64,000 bases of DNA from Nocardiopsis mwathae (GTDB lineage Bacteria; Actinomycetota; Actinomycetes; Streptosporangiales; Streptosporangiaceae). Made by a program: the position numbers and the translations under genes. Positions 32,586-41,953 of the stretch are shown in pieces (positions within the stretch are counted from its first letter, which is position 1; each line of letters opens with the position of its first letter). The DNA is taken from assembly GCF_014201195.1 (NCBI RefSeq), contig NZ_JACHDS010000001.1, positions 1,364,001 through 1,428,000 on the forward strand, written 5' to 3'. Below the pieces are notes generated by a model. It did not search any database. It was not told where the DNA came from and saw nothing but the letters and a program-made list of their open reading frames with translations.

Positions 32586-32675
32586 ATGCGAGAGTTGATC
32601 CCTCATTTCCCGGGCACCCGAACGGTCGCCGCGGCGCCGGCGGCCACCTGCCACCCGGGGGAGCCCGCCCGTTGA
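32586..32675 (+). CDS. Putative 29-residue leader peptide coupled to ruvX
   Basis: ATG at 32586 has one of the strongest ribosome sites in the window (GGGGGAGGAAGG directly upstream). The peptide begins MRELIPHFPGTRTVAAAP. Its TGA (32673-32675) overlaps the ruvX TTG start (32672-32674), a TTGA junction allowing termination-reinitiation. The peptide resembles no known family and is probably a leader or coupling ORF, not a functional protein. It could be chance, but the ribosome site and exact overlap argue otherwise. Confidence 0.45.
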   Translation: MRELIPHFPGTRTVAAAPAATCHPGEPAR

Positions 32676-33151
32676 GGCACGGTGTACGTCTCGCGGTGGA
32701 CCCGGGCAACGCGCGCATCGGGGTCGCGAGCAGCGATCCCAGCGGCCTGCTGGCCACCCCTGTGGAAACCGTTCCGCGCGGCGGCGGCGACACCGACCGC
32801 ATCGCCCGGCTCGTGCTGGAGTACGAGGCGCGTGAGGTCATCGTCGGCTACCCCGCCTCCCTGTCCGGCCAGGAGGGCCCGGCGGCCCGTGACGCCCGCC
32901 GCTTCGCCGAGGCCCTGGCCGCCGAGCTCGCCCCTATCCCGGTGCGCCTCGTCGACGAGCGGCTGACCACCGTGACCGCGGAGAGCCAGCTCAAGTCGGG
33001 TGCCTCCTACGGAAAGCGCGGGGCCAAGGGCGGCCGCGCCCGCCGGTCGGTCGTCGACCAGGCCGCCGCCACCGTACTGCTGCAGACCGCGCTCGACATG
33101 GAACGCCAGACCGGGCGTCCCCCCGGGGAAGTGATCGGTGATTCCGCATGA
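32672..33151 (+). CDS. ruvX: Putative pre-16S rRNA nuclease / Holliday junction resolvase-like YqgF
   Basis: 159 residues, RNase H fold. LAVDPGNARIGVASSDPSG carries the first catalytic Asp, EVIVGYP and VDERLTTVTAE the next blocks, and RRSVVDQAAATVLLQTALD the last Asp. The TTG start at 32672 is the only start near the conserved N-terminus. It overlaps mltG by ATGA. Family members process the 16S rRNA 5' end in E. coli. Confidence 0.88.
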   Translation: MRHGVRLAVDPGNARIGVASSDPSGLLATPVETVPRGGGDTDRIARLVLEYEAREVIVGYPASLSGQEGPAARDARRFAEALAAELAPIPVRLVDERLTTVTAESQLKSGASYGKRGAKGGRARRSVVDQAAATVLLQTALDMERQTGRPPGEVIGDSA

Positions 33152-35379
33152 GCGACAACGACACCTACGGTGATCCGCGGCGGCAGGGGCACGGGCCGGT
33201 CGATCCGGCCTACGGCGATCCCCGCCCCTACCGGGCCCGCCGCGCCCGGCTCGACCGGGAGTTCCCCGAGGATCCGCTGAGCGGCCCTCGCCCGGACACC
33301 ACCGGGGCGTACCGCCCCGCTTCCGACCCCCTCACCGACCCCTGGCGCCGCGAGCCGCCCCGCCGCCCCGCGCCCGGCGGCTACGACACCTCCGGCCACC
33401 GGTTCCCCGCGTCCGGCCCCGCCGGATGGGACGAGACCGCGCCTCCCCCCGACCCCGACCTGGACCGGCCCCGCGGACGCCGCCACCGCCCCACCCCCGA
33501 CACCGGGTACGCGCCCCCCGACGCCGACCCGCTGAGCGCACCGCGCCGCGCGTCGGACCCCGGCGAACCGCCGGCCCCGGGTGGCCGCCGCCGTGTCGCC
33601 GGACCGCCCGCGGAGACCGGCGATCGGGCCGAGGCGTGGGCGCAGCGCGCCCCCCGCGGCGACGACACACGCGGTGGCGACCCTCTCGGCGACGACCGGC
33701 CCCGCGGACGCCGCAGGCGCCCCGCCGCCGACTCCGGTGCGGAGCACACCGGTGCGCAGCGGGCCCTGCGCGACGCCGCCGGTCCCCGTGACGACCGCGA
33801 AGCAGCCGCGGATGCCGGTGCCCCCGGGCCGCGGCGCCGACGCGCCCGCGGCGACGATCCCGGGCGACCGGGCGGCCACGCCGCCGTCCCCAGCGACGAG
33901 AGCTGGCTGGACCAGGTGCGGTCCGACGCGGGAGACGACGACCTCGAACCGGTCGCACCGCGCGTCCTCGATTTCGACTCCGTCCCCGTCCGACGCAAGG
34001 GCGGGCGCGGCCGGAAGGCGGACGGCGCCCCCGCGCGGGAGCGCCGCGGGCGTCCCCGGAGCCGCGGACGCGACGCGGAGGAACCGGCCGGCGCACCCGA
34101 CCCTGACGAGCAGGAGCGCCCGCGGCGCGCACGGCGTGCCGCCTCCGGTGCCGCGGACGCCGCCGAGAGCCCCGACCTCTACGACGAGGCCGACGCGGAG
34201 GACCGCGACGGGGACCGGGCCGAGGCGACGGACGGTGACGAGGGCCGCGGACACCGGCGGGGGCGGCGCGGCCGGGCCGGCCGCGACCGCCGCGGCACGG
34301 GCGGCGACGACGGCTCCGGTGGGCGGCGCGGCGGTGGGAAGAAGAAGATCGCGCTGATGGCCGCCGCGTCCGTGTTCGTCGTGCTCGCGGCCGGTGGCGC
34401 CTGGGGCGCCCGCACCTACGTGTTCCCCCCCGACTACAACGGCGAGGGTGGCGGCGAGGTCGAGATCGTCATCGCCCAGGGCGAGCACGGCGGGCAGGTC
34501 GCGCAGTCCCTGGCGGACGCCGGTGTCGTGGCCAGCCCACGGGCGTTCCTCAACGCGCTCACCGACGACCAGGCCAACCGGCTGTCGCCGGGCACCTACC
34601 GGCTCCGCTCCGAGATGAGCGCGCAGTCCGCGGTGGCCCTCCTGCTGGACCCCTCGGCGCGTGTCGGTGAGCGGATCACGTTCAAGGAGGGGCTGCGGGG
34701 CCAGGAGATCCTGGGTCTGCTGGCGGACAAGACCGATCTGTCCAGGGAGGACCTGGACGCCGCCTTCGCCGACACCGCGGCGCTGGGCCTGCCCTCCTAC
34801 GCCGAGGAGGGAACGGAGGGCTACCTCTTCCCGGACACCTACACCGTCTCGCCGGGGGACACCGCCTCGGAGGTCCTCAAGCGCATGGTCGACCGGTTCA
34901 AGACCGTCTCGGAGTCCCCCGAGGTCGACCTGGAGGAGAGGGCGCGGGAGGTCGGCCACACGCCGAACGAGATCATGGCGATCGCCTCGATCATCCAGGC
35001 CGAGACGGGGACCATCGAGGACATGCCGAAGATCTCGCGGGTCGTCTACAACCGGCTCGACGAGGACATGGAGCTCGGCATGGACAGCACCTGCTTCTAT
35101 GTGATCGGCCAGCACGGCATCGCGCTGACCAACAAGCAGCTCGCCGAGTGCAAGGACGAGGACAGCGACTACGCCACCTACGGGCGCAAGGGGCTGCCGG
35201 CCGGGCCGTTCGTCGCCCCCGGCGAGGACGCCATCCAGGCGGCCCTGAACCCGGCCGACGGCGACTGGCTGTTCTTCGTCGCCACCGACCCGGAGAACGG
35301 GGTCACCGAGTTCGCCGACACCTACGCGGAGTTCGAGCGGCTCAAGCAGAAGTTCAACGAGAGCCAGAGGAACGACTGA
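33148..35379 (+). CDS. mltG: Endolytic murein transglycosylase MltG with long disordered cytoplasmic arm
   Basis: 743 residues, far longer than the ~340 of E. coli MltG. Residues 1-395 are Arg/Pro/Asp/Gly-rich with recurring DPLS, DPLT and DPLG and PRGRR units. A membrane helix at about 400-420 (IALMAAASVFVVLAAGGAWG) is followed by the YceG domain. The catalytic Glu is E619 in IASIIQAETG. It cuts nascent glycan strands to set their length. The low-complexity cytoplasmic arm is a common actinobacterial trait and may bind divisome partners. It overlaps aroE by one base. Confidence 0.9.
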   Translation: MSDNDTYGDPRRQGHGPVDPAYGDPRPYRARRARLDREFPEDPLSGPRPDTTGAYRPASDPLTDPWRREPPRRPAPGGYDTSGHRFPASGPAGWDETAPPPDPDLDRPRGRRHRPTPDTGYAPPDADPLSAPRRASDPGEPPAPGGRRRVAGPPAETGDRAEAWAQRAPRGDDTRGGDPLGDDRPRGRRRRPAADSGAEHTGAQRALRDAAGPRDDREAAADAGAPGPRRRRARGDDPGRPGGHAAVPSDESWLDQVRSDAGDDDLEPVAPRVLDFDSVPVRRKGGRGRKADGAPARERRGRPRSRGRDAEEPAGAPDPDEQERPRRARRAASGAADAAESPDLYDEADAEDRDGDRAEATDGDEGRGHRRGRRGRAGRDRRGTGGDDGSGGRRGGGKKKIALMAAASVFVVLAAGGAWGARTYVFPPDYNGEGGGEVEIVIAQGEHGGQVAQSLADAGVVASPRAFLNALTDDQANRLSPGTYRLRSEMSAQSAVALLLDPSARVGERITFKEGLRGQEILGLLADKTDLSREDLDAAFADTAALGLPSYAEEGTEGYLFPDTYTVSPGDTASEVLKRMVDRFKTVSESPEVDLEERAREVGHTPNEIMAIASIIQAETGTIEDMPKISRVVYNRLDEDMELGMDSTCFYVIGQHGIALTNKQLAECKDEDSDYATYGRKGLPAGPFVAPGEDAIQAALNPADGDWLFFVATDPENGVTEFADTYAEFERLKQKFNESQRND

Positions 35380-36230
35380 TGCGCGCGGCGGTCCTGGGAT
35401 CCCCCATCGAGCACTCGCTCTCGCCGGTCCTGCACACCGCGGCCTACGCGGAGCTGGGCCTGGCGGGGGAGTGGAGCTACGAGCGCTTCGAGTGCGACGA
35501 GGCGGGACTGCCGGCCTTCCTCGCCCGGTGCGACCGCACCTGGGCGGGGCTCTCGCTGACCATGCCGCTGAAGAGGGTGGCGCTGGAGCTCGCCGACGAG
35601 GTCGACGAGCTGGCCGTCCAGGTCGGCGGCGCCAACACGCTGGTGTTCACCGCAGGGCGCGTGCACGCCTGGAACACCGACGTCGCCGGAATCATGGCGG
35701 CGCTGCGTGAGGCGGGCATCGACCGTGTGCGGTCGGCCGCGGTCCTCGGCGGCGGTGCCACCGCGGCCTCCGCCGTTGCCGCGCTGCGCGGACTCGGTGC
35801 CCTGGATCCGGGCGCCGTGACCGTTCTGGCCCGCGACCCGGCCCGCGCGGCCGGGGTGGAGGCGGCGGCGGGGCGGATGGGGCTGGCGATCGGTGTGCGG
35901 CCGCTGGCCGAGATCGAGCGGCACCTCGATGTCGACCTCGTGGTCTCCACGCTCCCGGCCGGTGCCGCCGACCTTCTGGTGCCGGCCGTCGCGGCGAGCC
36001 GTGCCGCCCTGTTCGACGTGGTCTACAGCCCGTGGCCGACCGAGCTGGCGCGGGCCGTGCACGCGGCCGGGGCCGGTGCGGGGCAGCGGTCCGGGCGGAT
36101 CGCGGTCGGCGGCTTCCCCATGCTCCTGCACCAGGCCGCGGTCCAAGTCGAGCTCATGACGGGGGCCGAGCGCGCCCCGGTCGAGGCCATGCGTGCGGCG
36201 GGTGAGGCGGAGCTGCGCCGCCGGGCATGA
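35379..36230 (+). CDS. aroE: Shikimate dehydrogenase
   Basis: 283 residues. Substrate domain LGSPIEHSLSPVLHTAAY and LTMPLK (catalytic Lys), GGANTLV and NTDVAG (catalytic Asp); NADP domain AVLGGGATAASAVAAL. It reduces 3-dehydroshikimate. ATG at 35379 shares a base with the mltG stop. In many actinobacteria aroC, aroK and aroB follow; here a repeat and the infC leader follow directly. The TGA stop lies inside a repeat element. Confidence 0.9.
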   Translation: MRAAVLGSPIEHSLSPVLHTAAYAELGLAGEWSYERFECDEAGLPAFLARCDRTWAGLSLTMPLKRVALELADEVDELAVQVGGANTLVFTAGRVHAWNTDVAGIMAALREAGIDRVRSAAVLGGGATAASAVAALRGLGALDPGAVTVLARDPARAAGVEAAAGRMGLAIGVRPLAEIERHLDVDLVVSTLPAGAADLLVPAVAASRAALFDVVYSPWPTELARAVHAAGAGAGQRSGRIAVGGFPMLLHQAAVQVELMTGAERAPVEAMRAAGEAELRRRA

Positions 36231-36246
36231 TCCACGGAACTCACCC
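36223..36246. repeat. 24-nt solo hairpin repeat spanning the aroE stop
   Basis: GGGCATGATCCACGGAAC then TCACCC. The element codes the last Ala (GCA) and TGA stop of aroE. Same family as 3507, 20447 and 58121. Confidence 0.7.
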
Positions 36247-36731
36247 TGGGCGCGCCCGCGGTACTTCCGGGGGCGTGGCCGCTCTCGTAGCATGGACAGG
36301 GCGGGGAACGCCCGTCACACGGGTGGGTGTTCTCCACCACGGGGTACACCGTCGTTCCGGTGGTCGGAGGCCGTTGCCGCATCTAGTAGGATGAGTGGCA
36401 ATTGGAAATGACCTGATCCGGCGCGGCGACGCTCCGGACACGTAAGCGGAGGTCGATCCTCCCACCTGCGGGGTTGTGAGCCCGCGCAGGTCCCGGTCGG
36501 CGACGTGCGGCGTTCGCCTGTCGGCTCCACTTGTCGGAGGCGGCGGCAGGTGACCGCTGAGCAGATGCCCGCCCGAAGGACGCATCCTTCGGCGGCGGCC
36601 CTGCGCAGCCGTCGCGCCGTACCGGTGGATCTACCCCGCTTGCGACCGCTGGCGGGGTTTTCGCTTTTCACGGCCTACCGGGCCGGGTGACCCCCGACAC
36701 GAGCCATACGACGAAGCTAGGGAGGGGTCCC
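36231..36731 (+). promoter_or_regulatory. Long infC leader with attenuator-like terminator
   Basis: 500 bp upstream of infC. A -10-like TAGGAT lies near 36387. At 36633-36667 the stem ACCCCGC/GCGGGGT is followed by TTTTCGCTTTT, the only hairpin noted here with a true T-tract. The placement, ending about 65 bp before infC, is that of a transcription attenuator as known for infC-rpmI-rplT leaders. Several GC-rich pairings upstream (for example around 36459-36492) could compete with it. Confidence 0.6.
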
Positions 36732-37331
36732 ATCAGCGCAGAGCCCCGCATCAATGACCGTATCCGGGTTTCCGAGGTCCGTCTTGTCGGGCCCAATGGC
36801 GAGCAGGTCGGAATCGTGCCGGTGCAGGACGCACTGCGCCTGGCACAGGAGGCCGACCTCGATCTTGTCGAGGTCGCCCCGACCGCCCGCCCGCCGGTCG
36901 CCAAGCTGATGGACTACGGCAAGTACAAGTACGAGTCCGCGGTCAAGGCGCGTGAGTCGCGCAAGAACCAGTCGAACACGATCATCAAGGAGATCAAGCT
37001 CCGCCCGAAGATCGACCCGCACGACTACGAGACCAAGAAGGGTCACGTGGTGCGGTTCCTCAAGGGCGGGGACAAGGTCAAGGTGACGATCATGTTCCGC
37101 GGCCGGGAGCAGTCCCGGCCCGAGCTGGGGCGCCGACTGCTCGCCCGGCTGGCGGAGGACGTCCAGGACCTCGGCGCGGTCGAATCGCAGCCGAAGCAGG
37201 ACGGCCGAAACATGGTCATGGTGATCGGCCCGCACAAGCGCCGTTCCGAGCACAAGGCCGAGGCCCGCGCGGCCGCCGGTGGCGGCAAGAGCCGCCGCGA
37301 GCAGCGGCAGCAGGTCGGTCAGGAGGGCTGA
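36732..37331 (+). CDS. infC: Translation initiation factor IF-3
   Basis: 199 residues from an AUC codon. [41 protein letters not shown] and the C-terminal [18 protein letters not shown] are IF-3 signatures. The strong GGGAGGGG is spaced 5-8 nt from ATC at 36732, and no ATG, GTG or TTG fits. Rare AUU/AUC starts on infC are conserved because IF-3 rejects them, giving autoregulation. An upstream GTG (36687) would add 15 residues and overlap the ribosome site, so it is less likely. Confidence 0.9.
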   Translation: MSAEPRINDRIRVSEVRLVGPNGEQVGIVPVQDALRLAQEADLDLVEVAPTARPPVAKLMDYGKYKYESAVKARESRKNQSNTIIKEIKLRPKIDPHDYETKKGHVVRFLKGGDKVKVTIMFRGREQSRPELGRRLLARLAEDVQDLGAVESQPKQDGRNMVMVIGPHKRRSEHKAEARAAAGGGKSRREQRQQVGQEG

Positions 37332-37618
37332 CACCCTCCCGGGTGAACCCGGATCGTCCCATCCGCGGTCGGAGTGGTCCCGCCGCGGGCGGGTGAAGGG
37401 CGTGCCGCCGTCGGCCCAAGGTCGGCGGCGGCCGCGGGCCGACCCGCCGGGGTTCCTCGGCGCGGGACACGGTCGGGTACAGGGCGGTCCCTCAGGGACA
37501 CGTGTACCGACCGGAGAATTGCGGAGAGCAGCGCCGGGTTCGCCTGTGCCCAGTGCAAAGCAAGACAGCACCACACCATCGTGTGGCGGTGCCGAGTGAG
37601 TAGGAGACGACGGCGACT

Positions 37619-37810
37619 ATGCCGAAGAACAAATCGCACAGCGGAGCCAGCAAGCGCTTCAGGGTGACCGGCTCCGGCAAGATCATGCGCCGCCGTGCCA
37701 ACAAGAACCACCTGCTTGAGCACAAGCCGTCCAAGCGGACCCGCCGCCTCGACAGCGACGTTCAGCTGGCCAAGGCCGACACCAAGATGATCAAGAAGCT
37801 GCTCGGCTAA
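37619..37810 (+). CDS. rpmI: 50S ribosomal protein L35
   Basis: 63 residues, very basic: [20 protein letters not shown] and [14 protein letters not shown]. Ribosome site AGGAGACG 8 nt before the ATG. The 287-bp gap after infC holds a small hairpin (CACCACACCATCGTGTGG) but no gene. Part of infC-rpmI-rplT. Confidence 0.96.
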   Translation: MPKNKSHSGASKRFRVTGSGKIMRRRANKNHLLEHKPSKRTRRLDSDVQLAKADTKMIKKLLG

Positions 37811-37912
37811 GAGCCGCTTGCACATTCGTTCGACATCGGCCCTCCGGCGACACCGGGTCGGGCCGGCCGGTGGCGCGGTGAGCGCGCACCGGAAACCTAC
37901 GAGGGAGTCACT

Positions 37913-38293
37913 GTGGCACGCGTGAAGCGGGCTCTCAACGCCAAGAAGAAGCGCCGGGTCGTCCTTGAGCGCGCCAGCGGTTACCGCGGCCAGCGGTCGC
38001 GCCTCTACCGCAAGGCCAAGGAGCAGATGCTCCACTCGATGACCTACTCCTACCGGGACCGCAAGGACCGCAAGGGCCAGTTCCGTCGGCTCTGGATCCA
38101 GCGGATCAACGCCGGTGCCCGCGCCAACGGGCTGACCTACAACCGGTTCATGCAGGGCCTGAAGGCCGCCGGTATCGAGGTCGACCGCCGCATGCTGGCC
38201 GAGCTCGCGGTGAACGACGAGGCGGCCTTCGCCAGCCTGGTCGAGACCGCGAAGAAGGCCGTTCCGGCCCCCTCCTCCACCTCCGCGGCCTGA
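37913..38293 (+). CDS. rplT: 50S ribosomal protein L20
   Basis: 126 residues: [63 protein letters not shown] start with GAGGGAG upstream. It binds 23S rRNA early in 50S assembly and in some bacteria represses this operon. A short Ala/Ser/Pro tail extends the C-terminus. Confidence 0.96.
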   Translation: MARVKRALNAKKKRRVVLERASGYRGQRSRLYRKAKEQMLHSMTYSYRDRKDRKGQFRRLWIQRINAGARANGLTYNRFMQGLKAAGIEVDRRMLAELAVNDEAAFASLVETAKKAVPAPSSTSAA

Positions 38294-38322
38294 CGTCGCG
38301 CGCGAGGAGAGCGATAGCAGCG

Positions 38323-39177
38323 ATGGCGAGCCACGAGTTCACGAGTATCCGGTCACCCCGAATCAAGGGGGCTCGTCGGCTCGCCAAGCGCGCCTTCCGG
38401 CAGCGTGAGCGCCGCTTCCTGGCCGAGGGGCCCCAGGCCGTACGCGAGGCCCTGGCAGCCCCCGGCGGGGTCCAGGAGATGTACGCCACCGCCGACGCCG
38501 TCCAGCGGCACAGCGACCTCGTCGACGCCGCCTACGCCGCCGGCATCCCGGTGCACCGGGTGAGCCTGGAGGTCATGTCCGAGCTCGCCCAGACGGTCAC
38601 TCCGCAGGGCGTCATCGCCGTCTGCGACTTCGTCGACGTCCCCCTTCCGGAGGTCGGCGACGCCCGACTGGCGGTGGTCCTGTCCCACGTGCGCGACCCC
38701 GGCAACGCCGGGACGGTCCTGCGCACGGCCGACGCGGCCGGAGCCGACGTCGTGATATTCACCGACGCCTCGGTCGACCCCTACAACGGCAAGTGCGTGC
38801 GGGCGTCGGCCGGAAGTCTCTTCCACCTGCCCGTGGTCGTCGGGGTGCGCGTCGAAGACGCCGTCGCCCACCTGCGCACCCAGGGCGCGCGGATCTTCGC
38901 CGCGGACGGCGGCGGGCCGCGGGACCTGCACGCCGCGGCCGACGAGGGGGCCTTCGCCGACCGGGTCGGCTGGGTTTTCGGCAACGAGGCCTGGGGACTG
39001 CCCGAGCAGACCGTCGCCCTGACCGACGGCGCCGTCAGCGTGCCCATCTTCGGCGCGGCCGAGAGTCTGAACCTGGCCACCGCCGCAGCGGTCTGCCTCT
39101 ACACCACCGCGCGCGAGCAGCGCGCGGCCGCCTCCGCGGTTCCCGCGGCCGCCCCGGCGGTCGGCGAGCGGAACTGA
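38323..39177 (+). CDS. TrmH/SpoU family RNA 2'-O-methyltransferase
   Basis: 284 residues. An N-terminal substrate-binding region (RLAKRAFRQRERRFLAEGPQ) precedes the SPOUT domain with its three motifs: VVLSHVRDPGNAGTVLRTAD, GWVFGNEAWGLPE and ESLNLATAAAVCLY. It methylates a ribose in rRNA or tRNA using SAM with the trefoil knot. Placement after rplT is conserved in actinobacteria. The exact RNA target cannot be assigned. Confidence 0.9.
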   Translation: MASHEFTSIRSPRIKGARRLAKRAFRQRERRFLAEGPQAVREALAAPGGVQEMYATADAVQRHSDLVDAAYAAGIPVHRVSLEVMSELAQTVTPQGVIAVCDFVDVPLPEVGDARLAVVLSHVRDPGNAGTVLRTADAAGADVVIFTDASVDPYNGKCVRASAGSLFHLPVVVGVRVEDAVAHLRTQGARIFAADGGGPRDLHAAADEGAFADRVGWVFGNEAWGLPEQTVALTDGAVSVPIFGAAESLNLATAAAVCLYTTAREQRAAASAVPAAAPAVGERN

Positions 39178-39562
39178 TCCCGCCGAGCTGGCATTCCGGG
39201 AGCACCCGGTGCCGTGCGTCTCCGCGTTCCCATGCGTCAGAGGGGTAACAACCCGTGATCTGGGTAACCTCCCTCGGCCGGTGTTTCCTGCCTGGTAGAA
39301 CGCGTCCATGACTGCAGAGCGTGATGCTTTGCCCCGATACCTCCCTGCGGTCCCGGGTTGCTGCGGCCCCCGCGATTCCCGCTACGCTCGGGGATCTCGA
39401 CTCCGAACCGGGCGGTCGGACGTATCGGGCGCGGAATTCGGCGCGTAGTCACGGTGACCGGCGGGTAATGGTCTTCGATGGAGTCATCGGGCCTGTCACC
39501 GGGGAGGGCCGACTACAGCGCGTCGCGGTCCAGCGGTGCGGATGGCCACATGAGGGCGTCGC
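39178..39562. promoter_or_regulatory. 385-bp intergenic region upstream of the histidine kinase
   Basis: No supported gene. Directly repeated GGGTAAC at 39242 and 39261 and somewhat AT-richer sequence suggest a promoter/operator region. Nothing else was recognised. Confidence 0.3.
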
Positions 39563-40702
39563 ATGAGGGCAATGGGGAGGCCGGTCGTGGATGGCGACCA
39601 TTCGACGGACCGTCGGCACGCGGAACCTCGCGCCGCGCACGCGGCGGCCGACCCCCTGCCACCGTCCGAACCGCTGCTGGCGGCCGAGGACCTTCCCGAC
39701 GGCCTGATCGTCGCGGACCGCTCCGGACGCATCGTGACGTTCAACCGGATGGCCGCCCGGCTCTCCGGGATCGAGGCGGCCGACGCGCTCGGCCGCGACT
39801 TCCGCGACGTGCTGCCGCTGCACGACGCCGACGGCCGCGACTGGTGGAAGTCCACCGACCCCTACGGGGGCCTGCGGACCCGCACCCGCCAACCGGAGCG
39901 GCTGCTGTTCCTCGACGACGGCCGCGAGATCCTCGTGGCCGCGCGCTACGTCCGCGACCGGCCCCGCGGCGGGCTCGTCCGGCTCGTCCTCACCCTGCGC
40001 TCGGCCGCCCACCGCACGCGCAACGAGCGGCGCAGCGCCGACCTCATCTCCACGGTCGCCCACGAACTGCGCTCCCCGCTCACCAGTGTCAAGGGCTTCA
40101 CCGCGACCGTGCTCTCCAAGTGGGACCGGCTCACCGAGAAGCAGAAGATCTTCATGCTGGAGACGGTCAACGCCGACGCCGACCGCGTCACCCGGCTCAT
40201 CACCGAGCTGCTCAGCGTCTCCCGCATCGAGTCCGGGCGCCTGGAGCTGCGCCGCCACGTCGTCGACCTGCCCGACCGCGCCCGCAAGGTCGTGGCCGGA
40301 CGCGTCGCCGCCGGGGAGGCGGAGGAGCGCTTCCGGTTGCAGGTGCGCGGCCCGCTGCCCGAGATGTGGCTGGACGCCGACAAGGTCGAGCAGATCATGT
40401 CGAACCTCGTGGAAAACGCGGTGCGGCACGGCGCTGGTACTGTCAACATAGTGATCGAGCCGTTCGAGGGAGGAGCAGCGGTGTCGGTGCGCGACGAAGG
40501 CAAGGGCATCCCGTCCGGGGCCGCCTCGCGCGTTTTCCGTCGTTTCTGGCGCACCAGGCGCCGGGGCGGCACCGGCCTGGGGCTGTTCATCGTCAAGGGC
40601 CTGATCGAGGCCCACGGCGGCGCGATCACGGTGGGCCGCGCACCCAGCGGCGGGGCGGAGTTCCGATTTACCATGCCCGCCGGCACCCCCGAGTTCGCCT
40701 GA
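39563..40702 (+). CDS. PAS domain sensor histidine kinase (soluble)
   Basis: 379 residues with no membrane helix. PAS domain about 45-150 (LPDGLIVADRSGRIVTFNRM), HisKA H-box STVAHELRSPLTSVKGF, N-box NLVENAVRHG, then DEGKGIP and GGTGLGLFIVKGLIEAHGG. All catalytic boxes are intact. It is an orphan: no response regulator is adjacent. Streptomyces has a similar kinase between the TrmH gene and pheS, so the position is conserved. Confidence 0.88.
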   Translation: MRAMGRPVVDGDHSTDRRHAEPRAAHAAADPLPPSEPLLAAEDLPDGLIVADRSGRIVTFNRMAARLSGIEAADALGRDFRDVLPLHDADGRDWWKSTDPYGGLRTRTRQPERLLFLDDGREILVAARYVRDRPRGGLVRLVLTLRSAAHRTRNERRSADLISTVAHELRSPLTSVKGFTATVLSKWDRLTEKQKIFMLETVNADADRVTRLITELLSVSRIESGRLELRRHVVDLPDRARKVVAGRVAAGEAEERFRLQVRGPLPEMWLDADKVEQIMSNLVENAVRHGAGTVNIVIEPFEGGAAVSVRDEGKGIPSGAASRVFRRFWRTRRRGGTGLGLFIVKGLIEAHGGAITVGRAPSGGAEFRFTMPAGTPEFA

Positions 40703-40787
40703 GCGTTCCCGGGCGGGCCGCGGCGGGCGGTTCTTCCCAGCATTCCTGTCGGCTTTGAGCCCGTCGCGGACGCGGCGGGCCGTGACG

Positions 40788-40819
40788 ACCGCTCCGCCCG
40801 TCCGACGGGCGGGGGCGGT
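40788..40819 (+). terminator. GC-rich hairpin between the histidine kinase and pheS
   Basis: Imperfect stem centred at 40803 with a core CCGCCCGT/ACGGGCGG, 15 nt before the pheS ATG. It could end the kinase transcript or act as a leader structure affecting pheS translation. Confidence 0.4.
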
Positions 40820-40834
40820 GAGGCAATCGAAACC

Positions 40835-41953
40835 ATGTCTGCACCCAACAGTTCCTATGATCCGGTCGAGGTGACCCCCTTGCATCCGGACGAGATCGCC
40901 CGGATGCGCGACGGAGCCCTGGCCGCGATCGCCGCGGCCGACTCCCTCGACGCCCTCAAGGAGGCGCGCATCGCCCACGTCGGCGACCGCTCGCCCCTGG
41001 CACTGGCCAACCGCGAGATCGGCGCGCTGCCCCCGCAGGCCCGCGCCGAGGCCGGCAAGCGCGTCGGCGGTGCGCGCCGCGAGGTCTCCGAGGCGATCAA
41101 GGCGCGCCAGGCCGCTCTGGAGGAGGAGCGCGACGCCCGCGTCCTCGTCGAGGAGGCCGTCGACGTCAGCCTGCCGTGGGACCGCGCCCCGCGCGGGGCG
41201 CGGCACCCGCTGACCACGATCGCCGAGCGCATGACCGACATCTTCGTCGGCATGGGCTTCGAGGTGGCCGAGGGCCCCGAGGTCGAGGCGGAGTGGTTCA
41301 ACTTCGACGCGCTCAACTTCCTGCCCGACCACCCGGCCCGCACCATGCAGGACACGTTCTTCGTCGAGTCCCCCTCGGGCGGGGAGTCCGGTCTGGTGCT
41401 GCGCACGCACACCTCGCCGGTGCAGGTCCGCGCGCTGCTCGAACGCGAGCTCCCGCTCTATGTCGTGGCCCCCGGAAAGACCTTCCGCACCGACGAGCTC
41501 GACGCCACCCACACCCCCGTCTTCCACCAGCTGGAAGGCCTGGTCGTGGACGAGGGCATCACCATGGCGCACCTGCGGGGCGCCATCGACGCCTTCGTCG
41601 GGAGCATGTTCGGGGAGGGCCTGCGCACCCGCTTCCGCCCGTCCTACTTCCCGTTCACCGAGCCCTCCGCCGAGGTCGACATGGAGTGCTTCGTGTGCCG
41701 CGGCGCCTCGGTGGGCAACCCCGACTCCCCCTGCCGCACGTGCGGCTCGGAGGGCTGGATCGAGATCGGCGGCTGCGGTGTCGTCAACCCGCGCGTGCTG
41801 ACCGCGGCCGGGGTCGACACCGAACGCTACAGCGGCTGGGCGTTCGGCCTGGGCGTGGAGCGGACCCTGATGTTCGCCCACGGTGTGGAGGACATGCGCG
41901 ACATGGTCGAGGGTGACGTCCGCTTCACCTCGGCGTTCGGGAGGGAGATCTGA
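40835..41953 (+). CDS. pheS: Phenylalanyl-tRNA synthetase alpha subunit
   Basis: 372 residues. N-terminal coiled coil, then the class II core: [34 protein letters not shown] (motif 2), [27 protein letters not shown] and [11 protein letters not shown] (motif 3). It forms an (alpha-beta)2 enzyme with PheT. The stop shares a base with the pheT start. No T-box leader was seen; the 132-bp gap before it holds only the hairpin noted. Confidence 0.95.
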   Translation: MSAPNSSYDPVEVTPLHPDEIARMRDGALAAIAAADSLDALKEARIAHVGDRSPLALANREIGALPPQARAEAGKRVGGARREVSEAIKARQAALEEERDARVLVEEAVDVSLPWDRAPRGARHPLTTIAERMTDIFVGMGFEVAEGPEVEAEWFNFDALNFLPDHPARTMQDTFFVESPSGGESGLVLRTHTSPVQVRALLERELPLYVVAPGKTFRTDELDATHTPVFHQLEGLVVDEGITMAHLRGAIDAFVGSMFGEGLRTRFRPSYFPFTEPSAEVDMECFVCRGASVGNPDSPCRTCGSEGWIEIGGCGVVNPRVLTAAGVDTERYSGWAFGLGVERTLMFAHGVEDMRDMVEGDVRFTSAFGREI

